In this document: piece after piece, positions 11,431 through 22,530 of the stretch
Position numbering within the stretch: position 1 is the first letter of the stretch
Layout of the letters: every line of letters begins with the position of its first letter
Origin: Artemisia argyi
Taxonomy: Eukaryota; Streptophyta; Magnoliopsida; Asterales; Asteraceae
Reading direction: 5' to 3'
DNA length: 64,000 nt
Assembly (NCBI GenBank): GCA_030686995.1
Contig: CM060680.1
Span: 197,457,322-197,521,321 of the forward strand
The notes under the pieces: generated by a model
Databases searched by the model: none
What the model was told of the DNA's origin: nothing
The model's input: only the letters and a program-made list of their open reading frames with translations
Translations under genes and position numbers: made by a program

Positions 11431-14400
11431 TCAATCACCTCCGCTTCCACCTGCTCCATCACCACCACTTCCGCATGCTCCATCACCTCCATTTACACTT
11501 GCTCCACTCCTCTTTGGACAAGTACGCCTGTTGTGATCAGTCAACCCACAAATACCACATCCCTTCTTCTTCTTATTATTTTCCTCAAGTGCTATCTCAC
11601 GCCCACTCTTAATACGATCCTTCATATATCCCTTATTACTAGCTCTTGAAGGATTTCTAACATTATTTTTAGTAGGCTTCTTAACACCCATAAACTGATG
11701 AACCATTTGAGCAACTGTGCGAGGAGGAACTTTTGGCAACTCAGACTCAAAATCTGACTTTAACTTTCTGAGCTTGCCTACAAAAGAAGTCAGCTTTGGT
11801 TGATTCTCAATCATCAAACTCACACATGCCCCAACTAAACTAGACGCCTCAATAGCAAGCTTTTCTATCTCTTCATTCTGTTGACCATAACGTGCCTTTT
11901 GCCTCCTCAAATCAGGTGGAATCAAATCCCTTGTCCAACGCTTGAGTATATACTGACTTGGGACCTTAAGCACATTACAATTCTTGAATACACAGAAAAT
12001 ATGACGACATAAAATCCCGCAGCGGATAAAAAGCTGACAACAGCAAGCAACTGAACCATCTAATTTGTTATAGACCACCTTCATAAAAAATAAAAAAATA
12101 AAAATAAAAAAATGGTACACATAATAAAACAGGTGATGCCTAATATCACCAGTGATACCTCATATCACATGTGATACTTAAAACACAAAAATACATGTAA
12201 AAACACAAAAATAAAATGTACCTTGTACCGTCCAACGTCTTTCTGATACAAGATAATCTCTTCTTCAACATTCTCTGAAGTACTTTCTTCTTCATCAACA
12301 ACTTCTGGAATAGTACCAGGAACCAATTTTTGCTCAGAAATAACAGACACATCAGATACCTCATCACAAGTTTTCGACTCAATAGAACATAACCATGACC
12401 CAGCAATTATCTCCTTTTGCACAAGCACAAACAACTTGCGAGTGTAAACCCTTGCTGCATGAACTTCAATTTCCAATGGCGTCAACAAAGCAGGGAATGA
12501 GTCAAATGAGTTATGATCTAGTCTTTCTTGTACATATCTCTGTTTCTTCATTGCAGACTCATATAAAACCATAAACTTAACAAGTGTAGAAGTAGGATTC
12601 GTGAAATGCGAAAAGAAAGAATTCTCACTCTCCGACCTCGATGTAGTCCTCATCAATCCACAAAGTGGAGAATCAACAAAGAATGCGGGAATCCATGAAG
12701 ATCTAATCATATACATCTTGTTCAACCACTTGTGATTTAGAAGATTAAACTCTACCATCAACTCATTCCATCTGAACTCAAACTCCTCAGGACCAATGTA
12801 CATATTCCAAACAATCTTGCTAAATTTAGTCTTGAAATCAGTATCATCATATATTCTGGAAACAATCTGAAAAACAACAAAGTATCACAAGTGATACAAA
12901 AAAAGAATCACTATACAGAAAAATGCAAAAAGACAATAAAGTATCACTAGTGATACAAAACAGAATCATTAAACAGAACTGTGGATAAAAAAAAATAAAA
13001 TAATCAAAAGGAGATAAACAACTTCTAAAAATTTATAAGAATAATTAAAAATGAAAATATCAAAGGAGATACCTTAGCTGGAAGCTTTTGCATGATATGC
13101 CACATGCAAAGCCTGTGCTTGGAATCAGGAAGCACCTCAGCAATCGCATTCCGCATTGCACCATCTTGATCAGTGACAATGATATTTGGAGAACGAACAA
13201 ATGCTTTGTTGAACGCTTGCAATAACCATATGTACGATTCAATAGTCTCATTCTTAAGAAGACCAGAACCAACAGTAACACACTTCCGGTGATTGTCAAT
13301 AGCAGTAAAAGGCACAAAAACCATACGATATCTGAGAAAAAAAAATATCTCAGGTGATTGTCATCATTATTAAATGAAAATATAACATGTTTAAAAAAAC
13401 AAAACATACTTATTAGTCTTGTAAGTGGCATCAAATGAGACAATATCACCAAACTCTCTGTAGTTACACTTAGCAACCTCATCAGCCCAAAACAATCCAC
13501 GAAGTTCAGCATCTTCAACAAAATAATCAAAAGAGAAGTTCGACGTAAACTTCATCCGATCTTCCATACGGTTAATAAGCATCTAAGCATCACTATCACC
13601 AATGAAACAATTTATACCACGAGTAAAATTACAAAACTCGGTCTGCGTACCATGAACAAACGCTGTAGATCCTTTCAACCCAGAATACAAACTATGAGCT
13701 TTAGTCGCACCAAGATTATGATTAGCTGCTTTCATAATGAACAGCTGTTCATGGTATGGTAGCTTCCTCTCACTTTTTGACAAATGTTTGTACTCTATAC
13801 GATCTAGTGCGTGATTATGCCCAACAACAAAGCTAGTAAGCTGATACTGAGATGTTCCGGGAATCATATGGAAAACTGCACGCGCTTTGCAACCAGTTAC
13901 CCTAAAATTTGAAGTCCTAACTTGCTTATCACCTTTCTTACGAGCTAAAGTATTCAAATGAATTCTCTTTGGGCAACCTTCCCTATTGCAAACTAGATAC
14001 TTCTCTTTTACAAAACCATCCCTTAACCTTTTCTGACTAGACTTTCTAATACCAAATCCAGCCTCAGAAGCATATTTCGCATACGTACTAATGCATTCAT
14101 CAACAGAATTATAAACACTCAAAAGCTTTGGTAAAACACTGGTAGAAACTCTGGGAACCCAAAAAACCGATCCACCAGGAGTATCGATAAAATCATGATG
14201 AGCAAAAGATTGAGGAGTTTTAAGAACACCAGAAGCTGAAAAAGAAGGTGGTAAAACAAAAAATCAAAAGCATAAAACAAAAACAGCTTATAAAAACATA
14301 TCACTGTTGATACTAAACATATATCAACAACAGGCTAAAAAAAAAGCAAATGTATCACTGGTGATATGTTTGATAAGCAGTTCAACAAATAATTAAAAAC

Positions 14401-15230
14401 AGCTAAACAAACAAAGTATCATCAACAAACTAACATACAACAAGCAAACATATCACTGGTGATATGTTTCATAACATGTTTAACAAATCACTGGTGATAC
14501 TGCACAATTATCATTATATCTAAGTTGTTAAGACTAACGGAACAAAAGCATAAAGACAAAAAATAGCTAATAAAAACATATCACTAGTGATACTAAAACA
14601 TATATAATCAATAGGCTAATTTAAATAAGCAAACATATCACTGGTGATATGTTTCATAAGTTGTTTAACAAAAATAATTATGAACAGCTAAACATATCAC
14701 TGGTGATACTACACAATCATCATCATGTTTAAGATAATAAACATAATAACACTATAATAAAAAACTAACGGATCAAAAGCATAAAACAAAAAACAGCTAA
14801 TAAAAACAAATCACTTGTGATACTACACATATATCAACAACAGGCTAACCTAAATAAGCAAACATATCGCTGGTGATATGTTTCATAAGTTGTTTAACAA
14901 ATAATATTGAAAAATCTAAACATATCACTGGTGATACTGGACAATTATCATCATGTTTAAGATAATAAGCATAATAACACTATAATCAACAGCTTATCAT
15001 CAACAAAAAACAGAAAAATAAGCTTAAAAATCAAAATTAAACTCACATGATGCATTATCATCCTCAGAATGCTTAGAAGAAGAATCATTGTAACTGCTAC
15101 CAGAATTATCACAAACCGCACCAGATACATTACCAGAATCATCGTAAACAGCAACAGCTAAACGATCGGTTGAATTAATAGAAGATTCTGAAACTGAAAC
15201 AGCAGGTTGATTAAGATCAAAAATCGCCAT
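11431..15230 (-). pseudogene. MULE transposase, FAR1/FHY3-like, five exons, one in-frame TAG
   Basis: Exons on the minus strand: 15230-15047, 14235-13410, 13331-13073, 12866-12222, 12078-11431. They join in phase to 854 codons including the terminal TGA. Order of domains: acidic N-terminus; FAR1-type zinc-binding DNA-binding domain (YLVC, GCPKR, VVGHNHAL); MULE DDE transposase with SFDATY, TDQDGAMRNAI and the FEFRWNELM region supplying the third acidic residue; SWIM zinc finger (ACCCQLF..CGILCRHIF); C-terminal CX2CX4HX4C knuckle (CGICGLTDHNRRTC) and a Gly/Asp/Ser-rich tail. Codon 279 is TAG (13585-13583), between the DNA-binding and catalytic domains, where relatives have an uninterrupted DA-x-ML stretch; otherwise the frame is open. 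A TATA box lies ~220 bp upstream. Host FAR1 genes are the alternative, but the adjacent terminal repeat and ULP1 genes favour a transposase. Confidence 0.9.
14236..15046 (-). repeat. First intron of the transposase, built of dyad-bearing repeats
   Basis: About three diverged units start with an ACAGCT(A/T)ATAAAAACA block near 14283, 14565 and 14795. Each carries a dyad shortly after (centres TG/TA/TT) and then one or two ATCACTGGTGATATGTTTCATAA motifs split by AT-rich spacer, followed by CAATTATCATCATGTTTAAG. About ten dyads fall in 0.65 kb. The intron is bounded by GTGAGT (15046-15041) and TTCAG (14240-14236). Confidence 0.82.
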
Positions 15231-15451
15231 GCGCAAATCAATTGGGATAATGAGCAATCAATTCGAGCTGGAGAGCAGTGGTGTTGTGGTGGAACCGACG
15301 GAAGAGTTGCGGTGGTGTAGCGGTGGTGTTGCGGTGGTAAATGATTATGGAGGGAAAATGTAACTGATTATCGAGGGAAGTCGGTTAAGAGAAAACACAC
15401 AGTTGGTGTGTGTGAAAAAAAAGCGAATGAGAAAAAAATAAATAAAATAAA

Positions 15452-15460
15452 ACTTTATAT
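15452..15460 (-). promoter_or_regulatory. TATA box of the MULE transposase, just inside the terminal repeat
   Basis: Minus-strand TATATAAAG within CCACCTATATAAAG, about 220 bp upstream of the transposase ATG at 15230 and ~130 bp inside the element's end at 15590. Placement of a transposase promoter in or next to the terminal repeat is usual for MULEs. Chosen by sequence and position only. Confidence 0.55.
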
Positions 15461-15479
15461 AGGTGGGATAAAATTAGGT

Positions 15480-15590
15480 TTAATTGATTAAATCTTAGAT
15501 TAATCTAGGCCATTAGATCAAAAAGGATGAAGGGTGATGATTTGTCCATTGGTATGCACCAAAATAAAGGTATGCAATTGAATTTTCCTC
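15480..15590 (-). repeat. Right terminal inverted repeat of the MULE
   Basis: Reading inward on the minus strand it begins GAGGAAAATTCAATTGCAT, then TTTTGGTGCATACCAATGG, GACAAATC, TTTTTGATCTAATGG and ATTAATCTAAGATTTAA. The same blocks in the same order form both ends of the foldback element (19987 onward, and 23505 inward). No dyad motif is present in the terminal repeat itself. Confidence 0.85.
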
Positions 15591-17454
15591 TAGTTGACTA
15601 AAACAATGTAAAGTTTGGAGTTATCAAAGGGACGTTATAAAATGGATTATGATGGTGATGTATAGTTTCTTGAGATTAGGGAATCAAATCTTGTGGCTTC
15701 ATGTATTCGTACGTCAATTATTTGTTTTAGATGATAAAAACAAAGTAGTATAGGATAGAACTAAGAGTTGTTCAAAATATCACTTTTTTAGGTTTCTTGG
15801 GGTAGGGATCCAATAAGAAGAATAATTAAAATGAGAAGGGTAAGAAGTAATTCTAGCCACACATTTTTATATGGGAGGCAAAATTTGAATGAAGATACAT
15901 CCATTTTTGTAGGTGCATCTAGAATGTGTGATTGTGGTTACTTCTTATTCTTCCTATTTGATCCTAACTCTTCTTGTAATTACATAAATCCTAAACGTTT
16001 GTTTGGTAATACGTACTCGTATGTTTTAGATAAGTCGAGTTGCGGTATTTGTTTGATGATGGAGTACAGTCTCGTATGAATTTCGTTCATTCCTCTCGTG
16101 AGACTACCTGTAACATATTTATGTTATAATTTATTCTTTCTATGAACAAAGAGCATTGCTATAGGCTCCTACAAATGGTGTCGTAAGAGTAGAAAAACTA
16201 TTTCTCACGTTTTTTTTATGTCACTACAAATAGGGCCTTTACTGATAACTTTTACTTACATGTTCTAAGTGTATGACTGTATGAGAAGTACATGAAATGA
16301 TGAAACGACATTTTTCCTAAAATGAAACCTATTAAACCTTTGGGTTGTGTTAACCCAACCCTCCCTATGGGAGGGTGTGGGGATAATAGGGCACTATTTG
16401 GGGGTAGTTTGTTTTTTTTGTTTTTGTTTTTGTTTTTTTTTTTTTTTTTTTGTCATTTTTTTTAAGTTAAAGTAATAACTTTATTTTTTTGTTTTTTCTT
16501 TGTCTATGTTTAATATCCCAAGTCCAAGTGTGCAGATTCTATACCAAACCAAAGTTAAAACCATATTGTCCAAGTGCAGATTTCACACAAACACAAAAGT
16601 GAAACACAAAGTTTAAACCAAAAGTCACAAAAGTTAAAAGTGCAGATTCCACACAACACAGATTTCGTCATCGCCTTTTAGGCTCAGATTTGAAAAGGTT
16701 ATCGAAAAAAATGTAGATTTTTAGTTAGGCTCGGATTTGAAGGTTGCGCAAGTGATAAAAATATCACTTCGCCATCCATTCGGGTTTTAGAAACCATTCG
16801 TCATCGCCTTATAAGCAAAAGTGAAACACAAAGTTAAAACCATTGTCCAAGTGCAGATTCCACACTGCACACAAGGGTTATAACCAAATAGGGAGGGCCT
16901 GGATATCACAGATTGTTAACACAATCCCAATCCACAAAAGCAGATATCCACAATCACATCCAATCCACAAAAGCAGATTTTTCACTACCCTATATCCACC
17001 CACAATGCAGGCATTTCAGAGAGCCAGTTGCAGCCGAATGGGAAACTTTGTATCAACATCGACTAATGGTTCATTGATTTATGTTGTAAAAAATAGAGAC
17101 ACCGACAAAACCATTGTAAATGATTACTGATTTATGTTGTAAATAATAGAGATACCGACAAAACATAGTGAATCATATGTAAAAGTTATTTGTATTTGTA
17201 AATAATAGAGACACCGACAAAACCATTGTAAATGATTACTGATTTATGTTGTAAATAATAGAGATACCGACAAAACATAGTGAATCATATGTTGTAAATG
17301 ATTATTCAACATCGTTTAAATGTTAACTGTTTGAAACTTAAACGTCTGCTTTTTTGTAGAGTGTTAGTTATGCACCAGTTATTATTACTTTGTTTAAATT
17401 AGTAACTACATTATTGATTGCTGATGTAAATTATTATGCAAATTCTTTGGTCAG
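15591..17454. other. Non-coding stretch with simple repeats and a 112-bp tandem duplication
   Basis: 15591-16320 shows nothing I recognise; the short open frame at 15831-16079 has no motif. 16340-16400 is a GC-richer block with GTTAACCCAACCCTCCC and GGGAGGGTGTGGGGATAATAGG, followed by a T-rich low-complexity tract to ~16500. 16510-16870 repeats CCAAGTGCAGATT..CACAC-type words. 17095-17292 is a duplication of period 112 bp (AGAGACACCGACAAAACCATT at both 17095 and 17207). A loosely similar GGTTAAC..TATTAATAGGGTGTAC block occurs inverted at ~18200-18230, so 16340-18240 might be a non-autonomous transposon carrying the zinc-finger gene; weak. Confidence 0.35.
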
Positions 17455-17910
17455 ATGAGCCAAAGAAATCCTTTCTGGTGCCGATGTAATAGAGGATTTA
17501 TTGTAGAACGGAAATCCTGGCAAGATGGTAGTCGTGGGCGACTGTTTTATGCATGTCCTATTTCAGTGGTAAATAATCATACGTTTGCTTAGTTATGTAA
17601 ATAATTTATTTGTTAAAAATACATTTCTTATTATTTTCTTAACATGTAACAGCCAGGTACAAAAGACTATGGGTGTCGATACTTCGTGTGGAAAGATGAA
17701 TTTGAAGCAGAATACTTTAATCAACCCTCTTCTTCAATGCATTGCTCAAACTGCGTTGCTACAAAAAATGAGAACAAGTTGTTGAAGGCAAGAATAAAGG
17801 CGCTGGAAATGGAGTTAGAAATGGCAAGGAATCCTGAGGATCACGCTTGTCAGTCAAGTGCCCGGCTCCATGATCTTTTAAATGAGATGAATAATCTTCA
17901 TATGTCGTAG
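17455..17910 (+). CDS. Small GRF-type zinc-finger protein, two exons
   Basis: Exons 17455-17568 and 17653-17910 join in phase (GTG/GTAAAT donor, ACAG acceptor) to 123 residues. Residues ~8-55 carry the GRF zinc-finger pattern: FWCRCNRG, then GRLFYACP, then GCRYFVWKDEFE. A CSNC pair and a leucine/glutamate-rich helix (LLKARIKALEMELEMAR) follow. GRF fingers bind nucleic acid in DNA-repair and topoisomerase proteins; short plant proteins with only this finger and a coiled coil are common, often repeated in the genome, and of unknown function. It may be a host gene or cargo of a transposon, since repeats flank it on both sides. No frame damage seen. Confidence 0.75.
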
Positions 17911-19062
17911 ATGTTGTTGTTTTTAAATAATATGTATAACGTTGTCGTTTAATTTAATAATAACAGTTGTTGTTGCAGTTATTAATGTGGTAATATTTAA
18001 CGTGCTATCATACAAAACATTATACATATACGTTGTTGCAGTTATTTAACGTGGTAATATTTAACGTGCTATTATACAAAACATTATTAAACACAAATAT
18101 ACCAAACATTATACATATACAAACATACTCTTTTCAAAAAAAAAAAAAAAAAAACCGACAAAAAAGGGTAAAAGTAAAAAAAACACAAAAACACAAAGTA
18201 CACCCTATTAATATGGAAGGCTTGGTTAACAATAATAAGGAGGGTGTGGATATCACATGCCTAAACCTTTAGTGTCATTTTTACTTTTGGTTACATTCAC
18301 TACAGTGAGGTTTTATCTGTTTTCTGTTCAATTGCAATAAAAATTAAGAGATAAAAAACATATGTATTTATTGACTTGAAATTCTCAGTCTTATCAAGTT
18401 AAATCTAGTATTTATTTATTTATTTATTATTATTAATATTTTTTTAGCAAGGTTAAATCCAGTATAATGTTATGGAGTTGTTTCGTACGGACAATAAGAG
18501 TAGCCCTATTGTATTGGGCCTACTAATTGGGTGAAGCCCATTTACACAGGAAAATAAAGACTACTACTTTACACTAGTCACACATATTTATGCTAAGAAA
18601 ATAAAATTTCATGTGAGCATAATGGTAATATTATAACCAGGTATCAACTGTGGTAGATGACCATATTATGGAACCATTCTATACAATGAATTATTAATAG
18701 TATGTCTCAACATATATATACATAAATTTCACCCAACTCCAAAAACAAAAATAGTTACATAAATCAATGACAAACTGGATAAGAGTAAAAGACATTGAAA
18801 GACTAGCCCATGATATGGAAATCCTAATGATGGTGATCTTGTCAAATTTTGACCAAAATTAATACTGTAATTCACATGCTACCAAACCCCACCTTGCAAA
18901 AGTGAAGTCAAAGCCATTGAATGTATTCTTGACAATTTCACATTCTTTCTTTCTTTTTTTGGCATTTTAGATTTGTTGTGTATAGAACAAATCTTACTAG
19001 AACTTAATATGAGGCATAACTCATAAGATTTCCTTTTAGTTAAATGTATCCTATTTATAATG
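17911..19062. other. AT-rich non-coding stretch
   Basis: After the zinc-finger gene comes a short tandem duplication (GTTGTTGCAGTTATTTAACGT-like words at ~17970 and ~18032), an A-run at 18139-18156, then AT-rich sequence without recognisable coding potential or element ends. Confidence 0.4.
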
Positions 19063-19372
19063 AACTGCAAAAATCATCCCTGTTGTATGTTCAAATTGCA
19101 TGCTCAGTCCTTACCTTTTCCAAAAGTGCAGGCGTCGTCATTGTGGGAAACCTTTGGTGCGGATTTCGTCCCTGCCTCAAAGTGAAATGACTAAAATGCC
19201 TTTGACTTAAGTGAGACTATGTCTTTCAGTTTGAGGCATTTTAGTCATTTCTCTTTGGGCCAAGGATGATACCCGCACTAATAGTTTCTAATAAAGATGA
19301 CGCCTACACTTTCAAAAAGATACGAACTGTACTTGCAATATGAACATACCACAAGGATGATTTTTGCAATTT
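19063..19372. mobile_element. MITE with imperfect hairpin structure
   Basis: The two halves are imperfect inverted copies. Left: AACTGCAAAAATCATCC, GTATGTTCAAATTGCA, CAGGCGTC, GGTGCGGATTTCGTCC, AATGACTAAAATGCC. Right on the other strand: AATTGCAAAAATCATCC, GTATGTTCATATTGCA, TAGGCGTC, AGTGCGGGTATCATCC, AATGACTAAAATGCC. About 310 bp, non-coding. I could not fix a target duplication, so superfamily is undetermined. Confidence 0.75.
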
Positions 19373-19558
19373 ACTCTTCTATTTATTTACATTTACAGGT
19401 TTCAGAAATCACAAGACAACTATTATGGATGTCCCACATTTGTTTGTAGGGTGATATTTTTTTCTTCATATACAATAGGGGTTACCCTAATCGAACCCTC
19501 CCTACTAGGGGGTTTGTCTTTTTTGTCTCCTTGTCCTCTTTTTATTATAGTTCAACAC

Positions 19559-19608
<50 letters not shown>

Positions 19609-19976
19609 ATGTTCTGTATTTCTGACAGTTTTAAGCTTTTAACATATTAAACTTTATATTTTCTATTCCACACTATTAGATTTATAATTTTTTATATAAA
19701 CAAAATTATAAAAAAAAAAAAAAAAAAAAATAATAATAATAATAATTAAAAAAAAAAAAAATGAGGGGTGGGGATAACTTGTCCCATAGCACCTGGTATT
19801 AACTAAAGTTATGCTAATGCCGTAGGCAGGTACGATATGCTAGTGTGTCATTATTTGAATTTGAATCTAACAAAGCTAAAAATCCAAATTTCAATTTATA
19901 CTAATCAATCAATTATTTTGCCAAAAAATTACTGCAACTGTTTTTTTGCAATAACATAACTTTTGGTAATTACATA
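19373..19976. other. Low-complexity stretch with long T and A runs
   Basis: A T-run of about 40 at 19561-19600 and A-runs at 19711-19730 and 19749-19761 flank short unique sequence. A GC-richer block AGGGGTTACCCTAATCGAACCC near 19478 (split: AGGGGTTACCC, CTAATCGAACCC) and TGAGGGGTGGGGATAACTTG near 19762 resemble the block at 16340, suggesting a relic of the same repeat. No gene seen. Confidence 0.4.
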
Positions 19977-19986
19977 TAACAACTCA
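19977..19986. repeat. Left target-site duplication of the foldback element
   Basis: TAACAACTCA, identical to 23506-23515 on the other side. Ten bases falls in the 9-11 bp range of Mutator-like insertions. Confidence 0.95.
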
Positions 19987-20218
19987 GAGGAAAATTCAAA
20001 TGCATACTCTTATTTTGGTGCATACCAATGGACAAATCCTCACCATCCATCTAGTTTGATCTAATGGTGAGGATTAACCTAAGATTTAAATAGAAAAACA
20101 TAAGTCCATGTTTTTTTCCCTCTTTTTGTTTGTCTTCTTGTCTTTTTTATTATTCTTTTTTTTTTCTTTATTTCATTTTTTTTTCCTTTTTTTTTGTGCA
20201 TTTTTTTTCACGCTACAT

Positions 20219-20250
<32 letters not shown>

Positions 20251-20271
20251 CGTTCTAATTCACGTTTTTTT

Positions 20272-20860
20272 CCTAATAAACGTTTTTTTCCGCTTTCATA
20301 CATTTTCGTCTGTTTTCATACGTTTTTGTTTGTTTTCGTACGTTTTCGCCCGTTTTCTTATGTTTTCCTCCGTTTTCATACGTTATTGTCCGTTTCCATA
20401 CGTTTTCGTCCGCTTTCTTACGTTTTCGCCCGTTAACGTCTGTTTTCATATGTTTTCTTACATTTTCGTTCGTTTTCATACGTTTTCGTCAGTTTTCATA
20501 CGTTTTTGTTCGTCTTAATATATTTTCGTCCGTTTTCTTTCGTTTTCGTCCATTTTTCATATGTCTTCGTCCGTTTTCAGATGTGTTTTTACGCTATCAT
20601 ACGTTTATGTTCGTTTTCATACAGATTAGTCCGTTTTCTTACGTTTTTGTTCGTTTTCGTTTGTTTTCATCCGTTTTCTTTCGTTTTCGTTCATTTTTCA
20701 AACGTTTTTGTCCTTTTCATACATGTTTTTACTCTTTCATACGTTTTCTTCCGTTTTAATATATTTTCGTTCGTTTCTTATGTATTTGTCCATTTTTTCA
20801 TTCGTTTTAGTTCGTTTTTAAATGTTTTTGGCAATTTTCAGACGTTTATATGTTTCTAAA
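20272..20860 (+). repeat. Left arm: ~20-bp tandem repeat array
   Basis: About 29 diverged copies of a 20-bp unit of the form TTCGTCCGTTTTCATACG. The right arm (22530-23150) is the same repeat on the opposite strand. Islands of the unit also occur inside the dyad core (about 21315-21345, 21755-21835, 21935-22085). Confidence 0.9.
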
Positions 20861-22530
20861 TATCATAAGTATTATTCTGAATATCACAAGTGATATTCTA
20901 AATATTACAAGTTATATTCTGAATATCACAAGTGATATTCTGTGATATTCAGAATATCACAAGTGATATTTTGAATATCACAAGTGATATTCTGAATATC
21001 ACAAGTGATTTTATGTGATATGGAGAATGTCACAAGTGATACTATAAGTACCACAAATGATATTCTGGATATTATAAGTAATATTATGTGATATTCAAAG
21101 CATCACAAGTGATATTCTGAATATTATAAGTGATTTTCTGAATTTGACAAGTGATTTTCAACAAATGTTTTTTAACATGAAAATCACAAGTGATATTCAG
21201 AAAATCACATGTGATAGATATTCAGAAAATTACAAGTGATATTTAGAATATCACCATTGATATTCAGAAAAACACAAGTGATATTCTGAATATCATTTGT
21301 GATATTCGAAAAAGTATAAAAACGGACGAAAATATAAGAAAACACAGAAAATCACTTGTGAATATCACAAGTGATATTATGTGATATTATAAATATCACA
21401 AGTTATATTCTGAATTTAACAAGTGATATTCTGAATATCACAAGTGATATTCTGAATATTACAAGTGATTTTTTGTGATATGGAGAATATCACAACTGAT
21501 ACTATGAGTACCACAAATGATATTCTGGATATTATAAGTAATATTCTGTGATATACAAAGTATCACAAGTGATATTCTGAATATCATAAGTAATTTTCTG
21601 AATTTAACAAGTGATTTTCAACAAATGTTTTGTAACATGAAAATCACAAGTGATATTCAGAAAATCATAAGTGATAGATATTTAGAATATCACCATTGAT
21701 ATTCATAAAAATACAAGTGATATTCTGAATATCATTTGTGATATTCGGAAATGTATAAAAACGGACGAAAACGTAAAAAAAATGAACTAATACGTATGAA
21801 AATGGACGAAGTATGAAAACAGACGAAAACATAAGAAAATCACAAGTGCTATTCATAATATCACAAGTGATATTCAGAAAATCACAAGTGATATTATAGA
21901 ACCACTGAATACCACTTGTGATATTCAGAAACCTAAGAAAATGGACGAAAATGTAAGAAAACGGACGAATACCTATGAAAACAGACAAAAACGTATAAAA
22001 GCGTAAAAACACGTATGAAAACGGACAAAAACGTATAAAAAATGGACGAAAACGAAATATTACGGATGAAAACGGACGAAAACATTTCTGAATATCACAA
22101 TTGATATTCAGAATTTCACTTGTGTTTTTCTGAATATCAATGGTGATATTCTAAATATCAATTTTGATTTTCTGAATATCTATCATTTGTGGTTTTCTGA
22201 ATATCACATGTGATTTTCATGTTACAAAACATTTGTTGAATATCACTTGTCAAATTCAGAAAATCAATTATGATATTCAGAATATCACTTGTGATACTCT
22301 GAATATCACAAAATATTACTTATGATATCCAGAATATCATTGTGGTACTCATAATATCACTTGTGATATTCTGCATATCACAGAAAATCGTTTGTGATAT
22401 TGAGAATATCACTTGTGATATTCTCAATATCACATAATATCAATTGTGATATTCTGAATATCACAGAATATCACTTGTGATATTCAGAATATAATTTGTG
22501 ATATTCAGAATATCACTTGTGATATTTAGA
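20860..22530. repeat. Core array of ATCAC-NN-GTGAT dyads
   Basis: Dozens of copies of a ~20-bp unit such as ATCACAAGTGATATTCTGA. Up to about 22.09 kb most copies read CACAAGTG; after that most read CACTTGTG, so the core is itself an inverted repeat. A block marked by ACAAATGTTTT.TAACATG is present at ~21163 and ~21620 (direct, ~455 bp apart) and inverted at ~22215, showing at least one segmental duplication. Many copies have single substitutions or lost one half-site. Confidence 0.92.

Larger units (their letters stand above)
572..15590. mobile_element. Giant Mutator-like element (MULE) with two ULP1 genes and a transposase, left end outside the window
   Basis: The unit contains a FAR1/MULE-type transposase on the minus strand and two ULP1-type protease genes on the plus strand, converging near 11 kb. 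Its right terminus is defined by comparison with the foldback element at 19987-23505: both begin, reading inward, GAGGAAAATTCAA followed by a conserved ~105-bp block containing TTTTGGTGCATAC and ATGGACAAATC. The right edge is therefore 15590. The adjoining TAGTTGACTA (15591-15600) would be the 9-11 bp target duplication typical of MULEs; its partner is not in the window because the left part of the element lies beyond the LTR at 1-571. MULEs with ULP-like genes are known in plants (for example Kaonashi elements in Arabidopsis). The palindrome TATCAC-NN-GTGATA is scattered through its non-coding parts. Confidence 0.88.

Noticed and set aside
572..15046. Reading the dyad as a bHLH E-box or G-box
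   Set aside because: Centres such as CACTAGTG contain no CANNTG, while the ATCAC half-sites are constant; the E-box appears only when the free centre happens to create it.
11431..15230. Host FAR1/FHY3 transcription factor
   Set aside because: Close to the terminal repeat, with dyad-bearing introns shared with the ULP1 genes and a premature stop; transposase is the better call.
20108..20859. Phe/Val/Ser-rich open frames over the foldback arms (also 22461-22848 and 23152-23464 on minus)
   Set aside because: They only translate the ~20-bp TTTTCGTCCG repeat or T/C-rich tracts, with no defined start or domain.
20860..22530. CRISPR array
   Set aside because: Repeats are short, diverged and without unique spacers of uniform size, in a plant transposon with a target duplication.
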